Shown in pieces: positions 60,347 to 64,000 of a stretch of DNA of 64,000 nucleotides (the first letter of the stretch is position 1; each line of letters opens with the position of its first letter). A program made the position numbers and the translations under genes. The notes below the pieces were generated by a model. The model searched no databases. It was not told the DNA's origin and saw only the letters and a list, made by a program, of their open reading frames with translations. The stretch is taken from NCBI RefSeq assembly GCF_050436995.1, contig NC_134755.1:5891001-5955000 (forward strand), read 5' to 3'. The DNA comes from Anticarsia gemmatalis. Taxonomy: Eukaryota > Arthropoda > Insecta > Lepidoptera > Erebidae.

Positions 60347-62300
60347 CTTGGAAAAAAGAGGCTTTATAATTTTCTAATTGGAAAAATACTATTAATTTTT
60401 TTACCGGAGTGATTGATGTAAAAGGTATTATTATTAACAGTAGATAAGAATAACATATGCGTACTAATTACTTATTGCTTATCTCCAGCGTTGAAATTAT
60501 TATACAATGTAACAAAGTTCAATAAACTTTGTCTCCATACAATTAACGCTTAATTACCGAGCTTCGCGATTATTTTTTACATAAACGCGACGTAAGCCGT
60601 CGCCGAAAAAAGCCGCGTCATTTTTGCTCATGTCAATTAAAAACTTTAGTGTTCGATAATCTGCTTTAATAATTTTATCTTGCAATCTGATCGCAGGCTT
60701 CGCCGATTAAATCACTTCGCGAAAACCATTTATGGCCGTCTCCAAAAAAATAACTTACCTTTTGTCGCACACGGGAAGCTGAACAAAAGATGCAAAAGCA
60801 CTATACACTTGAACTGGTTCCATACGAGATTATCTCTTATAATTGGGCCCGCGGTCATACTTGACACTACTGATTAACGTCACTTAGCACTCGACACCGC
60901 ATAGTTTATTATCACACGTGAAAGAACACACTCATTATAACTCATAATAAACCGCTTGGTACATTTTATTTTGGGTGTAATTCATAACATCGCCGGTGAA
61001 AATGTTTACAGTTTGCGGAGATCGCGATGTGTTTACTGCGCAGAGCGACACAACCTCCCCGTGCCGTGGGCTTAGGGTTACTGCCCCCCCACTCTAGAGT
61101 GTCATTTCGCGCCGACTCCGTCGACACCAGCTTTTGCATAGACGAAAGCACAAGGAAAGCTTGATGATAATGATTTTCGTCGAGTGCACGCTTGCAGTAA
61201 TTTGTTCATCAAGAGGAGCATCTTATTAACTCTCGCTATAACATATTGTTTCAATGTTATTGTAAACATATTAAATCATTGTGTTGTTTTATTGTACTTA
61301 AATGAAAAATGTTACTGTTTTGTTATGTAATTATCTGAGGTATTGTTAATTCATGCGAATGACGACTTATTAAGTAAACGCGTAATTTTCAAAACAATTC
61401 GTCTATAGAAATATAACATAATCGGATATTTATGATTACAATGAATAAAAACTAACAACCTCTTTCGAAATTCAATCATAATACAATTTTTTCTTAACAT
61501 ATCAACTAAAAATCACATAAATTAAAGTCTCGATCTTCGAAGTCTTACGCCCTATTCGAGACTGGGGTCATAATTAGATTAAGCTCATTCTTCTACCGCA
61601 TAATTGTCTCAAATCCGAATTATCCAATTGACATAGAACATTTAGGCGCGCCTTAGAACGTAACAATAAAGAAAATACCGGTAGGAATTACTTTCATTAA
61701 ATAATTCACAATACACCTAGAACCTGACGTGAACATACGAAACGAGTCCCAAATCAAATGAAATATTAGCAATACAAGAGAAATCCCGGGATTAGCTCCC
61801 TGCATCGATTCACCGCACGTGTGTGGATGTGTCAATTGGGAAACTAGCAAATGCCAGTCACGTATAAGTTACCTAACTGTTTTGTGGCGATGACACGGAA
61901 CACTAAGATGGAAGAGATAAGTTGATATCTACATGTTCCGATATACGATGTGTCAGTCGATCAATTTGATGTGCAAACCTTTGAACTTTTTAACATTTCC
62001 GGGGTCAAATATTTTGAGAAACAAAAAGCCGCAAAAGTCAACAGTTTGGTTGGTTCTACTCCATTCGTTGTAAGTTATTAGAATAAACTGCAAACATTTT
62101 TTTAAGTCGGGCCACAAAAACAAAATTTATTGACACAGATTTAAAAAAGCATTTACCAAATGTATTCCCAGCAATATTAAAATATGACTTTAATAGGCAT
62201 AAAACATCTGAGATCACATTCCAAATTACAAGTCCTTATCAAACCAAACAAAGGTCATATACTGCACCAAACTAATTCACCCAACAGTTTTCAATTATCT
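60347..62300 (-). other. sequence upstream of robo exon a, probably intron
   Basis: No signal-peptide exon with a matching phase was found. A cytosine-rich string at 61083-61093 (gcccccccac) and GC-richer sequence at 61020-61150 are present, without a recognisable product. Confidence 0.6.
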
Positions 62301-62540
62301 TTATCCATGGACATCTACTATCAGTGTTCCATTCAGTAGGATTTTATATCCGGGTGTTCCGTCAGACTGAATGTAATCAAGCCATTCCGGGACAAAGGAG
62401 ACCTCCTTCATTAACTCGCTCCTACTAAAATATTCATTAACCGTAGTTGATAAGTACAGGATTAGATCGGATATTGTGGCGTCAAATTCGATTTTAGTAA
62501 GATAGGTCGCATCTTCAATGGACAGGACTATTTTTAGAAT
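62301..62540 (-). CDS. candidate coding segment, unknown protein
   Basis: A minus-strand frame is open for 79 codons to TAA at 62301-62303, with balanced codon use and a protein-like composition (IEDATYLTKIEFDATIS, then KEVSFVPEWLDYIQSDGTPG and YKILLNGTLIVDVHG). The complementary strand in the same register has many stops. There is no start codon at its 5' end; a weak acceptor (aaaaatag at about 62528) could make it a terminal exon. It lies upstream of robo on the same strand but ends in a stop, so it cannot be the missing robo 5' exon as read. I do not recognise the family; chance or a decayed repeat remains possible. Confidence 0.3.
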   Translation of the reverse strand: MLKIVLSIEDATYLTKIEFDATISDLILYLSTTVNEYFSRSELMKEVSFVPEWLDYIQSDGTPGYKILLNGTLIVDVHG

Positions 62541-64000
62541 TCAATCCATTTGTGATAAAAATAGACCACTACATTCGATTAATAAATAGCAAAATAATAA
62601 GCAGCAAAAATATATCTACTTTAATAGTATTTTAAAGTGATTTTCAAGTAATTTTTAGGCTAAAATGTATAAAAAAACAAACGAAACGACAAAAGAACAT
62701 CATACCCGTCATCAATATTTTAAGTTCTATGAAGGTTCCATCATAAAAATAAATCTACAAAGCGATGCTTACCGCCACGCGTTGCATGTATCCACTGGGC
62801 ATAGTGAAGCATAGAGTAGTGTTAGGTACAGAGAGATGCGGGTCACGTAGACGCGAGTGTGTCAGGTGAGGCAAAAGATACTGATCGCAGACACGTGCCA
62901 CGCTCGCGACACAAAATACACTCGGATAGTGCTTGCAATGTTGGCAATGATCGTTTGCTGCCCCATGTCAAGACGAAAATGTAAGTGGGTTTTTGCGAGA
63001 CAAAAAAATTGCCTTAAATACAGTCGCCACGAAAATAATGACAATAGTTACAACCTAATATTAAAACAGTAATTAGCGTTGTTGAAATATAGTCTTATGC
63101 AAATCTTTTGTTAGGCGTATAATGTAGAAAGACCGGCGCTTGGCAACTTTATAGAAATAAATTATCCTTTGAATGAAACAGGTCAGTATCGGGCAAGCGC
63201 CTCAGGGGCCACTAATTCAATCAATTGGCCTACCATAAATAAAATGGTAGACAGTTTGCGATACGAGACACGGGTCCACACGTAATTGAGAAGCAAGAAT
63301 ATAGACGGCTGCAAGCGACAAATCAATTAAGCTCGAAGCAGATAAAGAGGATGCATCAATAATTTACTTTGAAATAAATGAAACCCTTCCCGATACGTCT
63401 GCAGGATACGCTAATGTAAATTTTACGATAAAGATTAAGACATGGTAGAGCGGAGACATTAATACTGCGCGCTGCGAAATTAACGATCCTGACTTAACAT
63501 TGCTAATGCTAGATTCACAATTATCTGTAGGACTTCTGTAAAATGCCATCTACCATTAATTGCCTGAGTAGAAGCGGATTTTATCAGCTAAAATAAAGCT
63601 GAACACTTAGGGACAAGTATACATTGTAAATAAACAAAACAAATCCAAATGAAAACAAACAGGAAATTAGATAGCAGGCCTGGAGGGGCTTATAGAATAA
63701 TCCGTGTTTTTGTTAAGGGTGCCCTGCCAACAAATGGGAGTGACAGTGTCTACACTAGAAAATTAATCGTGAAAAATCTCTTGAAGCGGGAGGACGCTGG
63801 GGATAAAAGGAGCAGCCGCTAAATCGCGCCACGTGCGCTGTCTATTAACAGTTGACACTATTGGGCTAAAGCCAAAGGGAGATCAGTAAACACACTATAA
63901 ACTTTCGGTATAATTTATCGTGAAGTGTTCCAAAGATAGGACACGCACAGTTAAACTCAACTAGTTCCTTGATCTTAAATGGATGGAAATTATCGCGTTG
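62541..64000. other. right end of window, nothing assigned
   Basis: No supported gene. Two minus-strand start-codon stretches (near 62800 and 63455) were considered as robo 5' exons and set aside. GC-richer sequence at 63720-63880 (gccctgccaacaaatgggag to cgctaaatcgcgccacgtgc) could be regulatory. Confidence 0.5.

Noticed and set aside
62775..62815. Minus-strand ATG with a short frame and GGCG/gtaagc donor as the robo first coding exon
   Set aside because: The donor phase fits exon a starting at 60346, but the 13 residues (MLHYAQWIHATRG) are not a signal peptide. A more hydrophobic reading in the next frame has no start codon.
63364..63462. Minus-strand MSPLYHVLIFIVKFTLAYPA as a robo signal peptide
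   Set aside because: It looks like a secretory leader, but no donor with the phase required by exon a follows it before the frame ends.

Overview
The window looks like lepidopteran (moth or butterfly) genomic DNA. It is AT-rich and contains typical Lepidoptera repeats: Helitron-like elements ending in a hairpin plus CTAG, with the 5' start TCCATACTAATATTATAAA-type and a GTCT microsatellite; several tRNA-derived SINEs; and 5'-truncated LINE tails. The one convincing protein-coding gene is an insect-type Roundabout (Robo) axon-guidance receptor.

Robo lies on the minus strand between 51366 and 60346. I could assemble 16 coding exons by hand. Every junction has GT/AG sites and every phase fits, giving 2,901 in-frame nucleotides (966 codons plus stop) from the first Ig domain to the natural stop. 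The 5' UTR, the start codon and the signal-peptide exon were not found; they are probably beyond the right edge or in an unrecognised upstream exon. The predicted receptor has four Ig domains, a linker, two fibronectin III domains, one membrane span and a 283-residue tail with CC1-like and CC2-like motifs. Compared with the canonical five Ig plus three FN3 layout, Ig5 and the first FN3 domain are absent. The genomic gap where they would be encoded is a 72-bp intron, so the loss is in the gene, not in a missed exon.

Layout: 1 to about 51.3 kb is gene-poor. It carries two inverted copies of a 1.15-kb composite element with a foldback end (6302-7440 and 24872-26050), SINEs at 7854, 15899, 29995 and 33518, a LINE fragment with a CA microsatellite (17930-18835), a retroelement tail at 32928, Helitron-like elements at 13246 and 48200, a GC-rich open segment at 38129 and a twin hairpin at 49303. 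51.3-60.4 kb is robo. 60.4-64 kb is its upstream side, with one 79-codon open segment (62301-62540) that could be coding.

The most unusual signals are the domain-deleted Robo, a 21-bp tandem repeat that duplicates the splice donor after Ig1 and would permit an in-frame 21-codon insertion, the paired composite elements, and two abutting hairpins with identical CAGT loops. All identifications are from reading the sequence and from memory of the families; no database search was run.
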